Below, piece after piece: positions 61,428 to 64,000 of a stretch of DNA of 64,000 bases; position 1 is the first letter of the stretch; each line of letters starts with the position of its first letter. The translations under genes were made by a program, and so were the position numbers. This DNA comes from Duganella aceris. GTDB taxonomy: Bacteria > Pseudomonadota > Gammaproteobacteria > Burkholderiales > Burkholderiaceae_D. Under the pieces are notes generated by a model. The model had not been told where the DNA came from. It saw nothing but the letters and a program-made list of their open reading frames with translations, and did no database searches. The stretch covers positions 434,001 to 498,000 of the forward strand of contig NZ_JAADJT010000002.1 of NCBI RefSeq assembly GCF_011090165.1, given 5' to 3'.

Positions 61428-64000
<2,573 letters not shown>

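Overview
The window is high-GC, gene-dense bacterial chromosome. Protein families, GC content and gene style suggest a betaproteobacterium of the Oxalobacteraceae (Massilia/Duganella/Janthinobacterium type); this is inference from recognised families, not from a marker gene. I saw no rRNA, tRNA, CRISPR array, insertion sequence or prophage. Both ends cut genes: a solute-binding protein on the left and a TonB-dependent receptor on the right.

Layout. 0-8 kb: a small protein, DUF3297, a Kef-like antiporter divergent from a MarR-MFS-LysR operon, then glutamate dehydrogenase and malic enzyme. 8-10.7 kb: a DUF2946 protein and a TonB-dependent siderophore-type receptor. 10.7-24.5 kb: a selenium/ergothioneine region. 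It holds selenoneine synthase senA divergent from senB and selD(senC), the ergothioneine genes egtD-egtB, and a five-gene ABC transporter of the PhnD-like type usually labelled putative selenate transporter. Inside it sit an HD hydrolase/NTF2-like pair, leuA with a leucine-rich leader, and an alpha/beta-hydrolase fold protein without its nucleophile. 24.6-30.4 kb: a small HTH protein, a YdeI-like protein, a DUF1800/DUF1501 export pair, and DUF1348 plus two TetR regulators. 30.4-34.2 kb: redox genes (trxB, thioredoxin, AhpD-like), fdhD, and an OlsB-like acyltransferase. 34.3-46.2 kb: a histone H1-like protein, a binding protein/hybrid kinase/response regulator operon, ppx, two GGDEF proteins, a spermidine-synthase-like protein and a SET-domain protein. 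46.3-56 kb: a serine hydrolase, KTSC protein, thioesterase/hydrolase pair, an M16 peptidase pair and a large hybrid kinase. 56-64 kb: small hypothetical proteins, a SIMPL protein, a YecA-like protein, copCD and the second receptor.

How the genes work together. EgtD makes hercynine, which feeds both EgtB (sulfur route to ergothioneine) and SenA (selenium route to selenoneine). SelD and SenB supply the selenosugar, and the adjacent ABC system could import the selenium oxyanion. The later lyase step is not in the window.

Regulatory signals stand out. Three long perfect inverted repeats of one family lie exactly between convergent genes. One 22-bp operator motif, in the same promoter architecture, precedes both a TetR gene and the AhpD-like/thioredoxin operon. 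Two matching 21-bp palindromes lie between copC and the last receptor. AT-rich palindromes precede the MarR operon, and leucine-rich short ORFs loaded with the rare codon CTA precede leuA.
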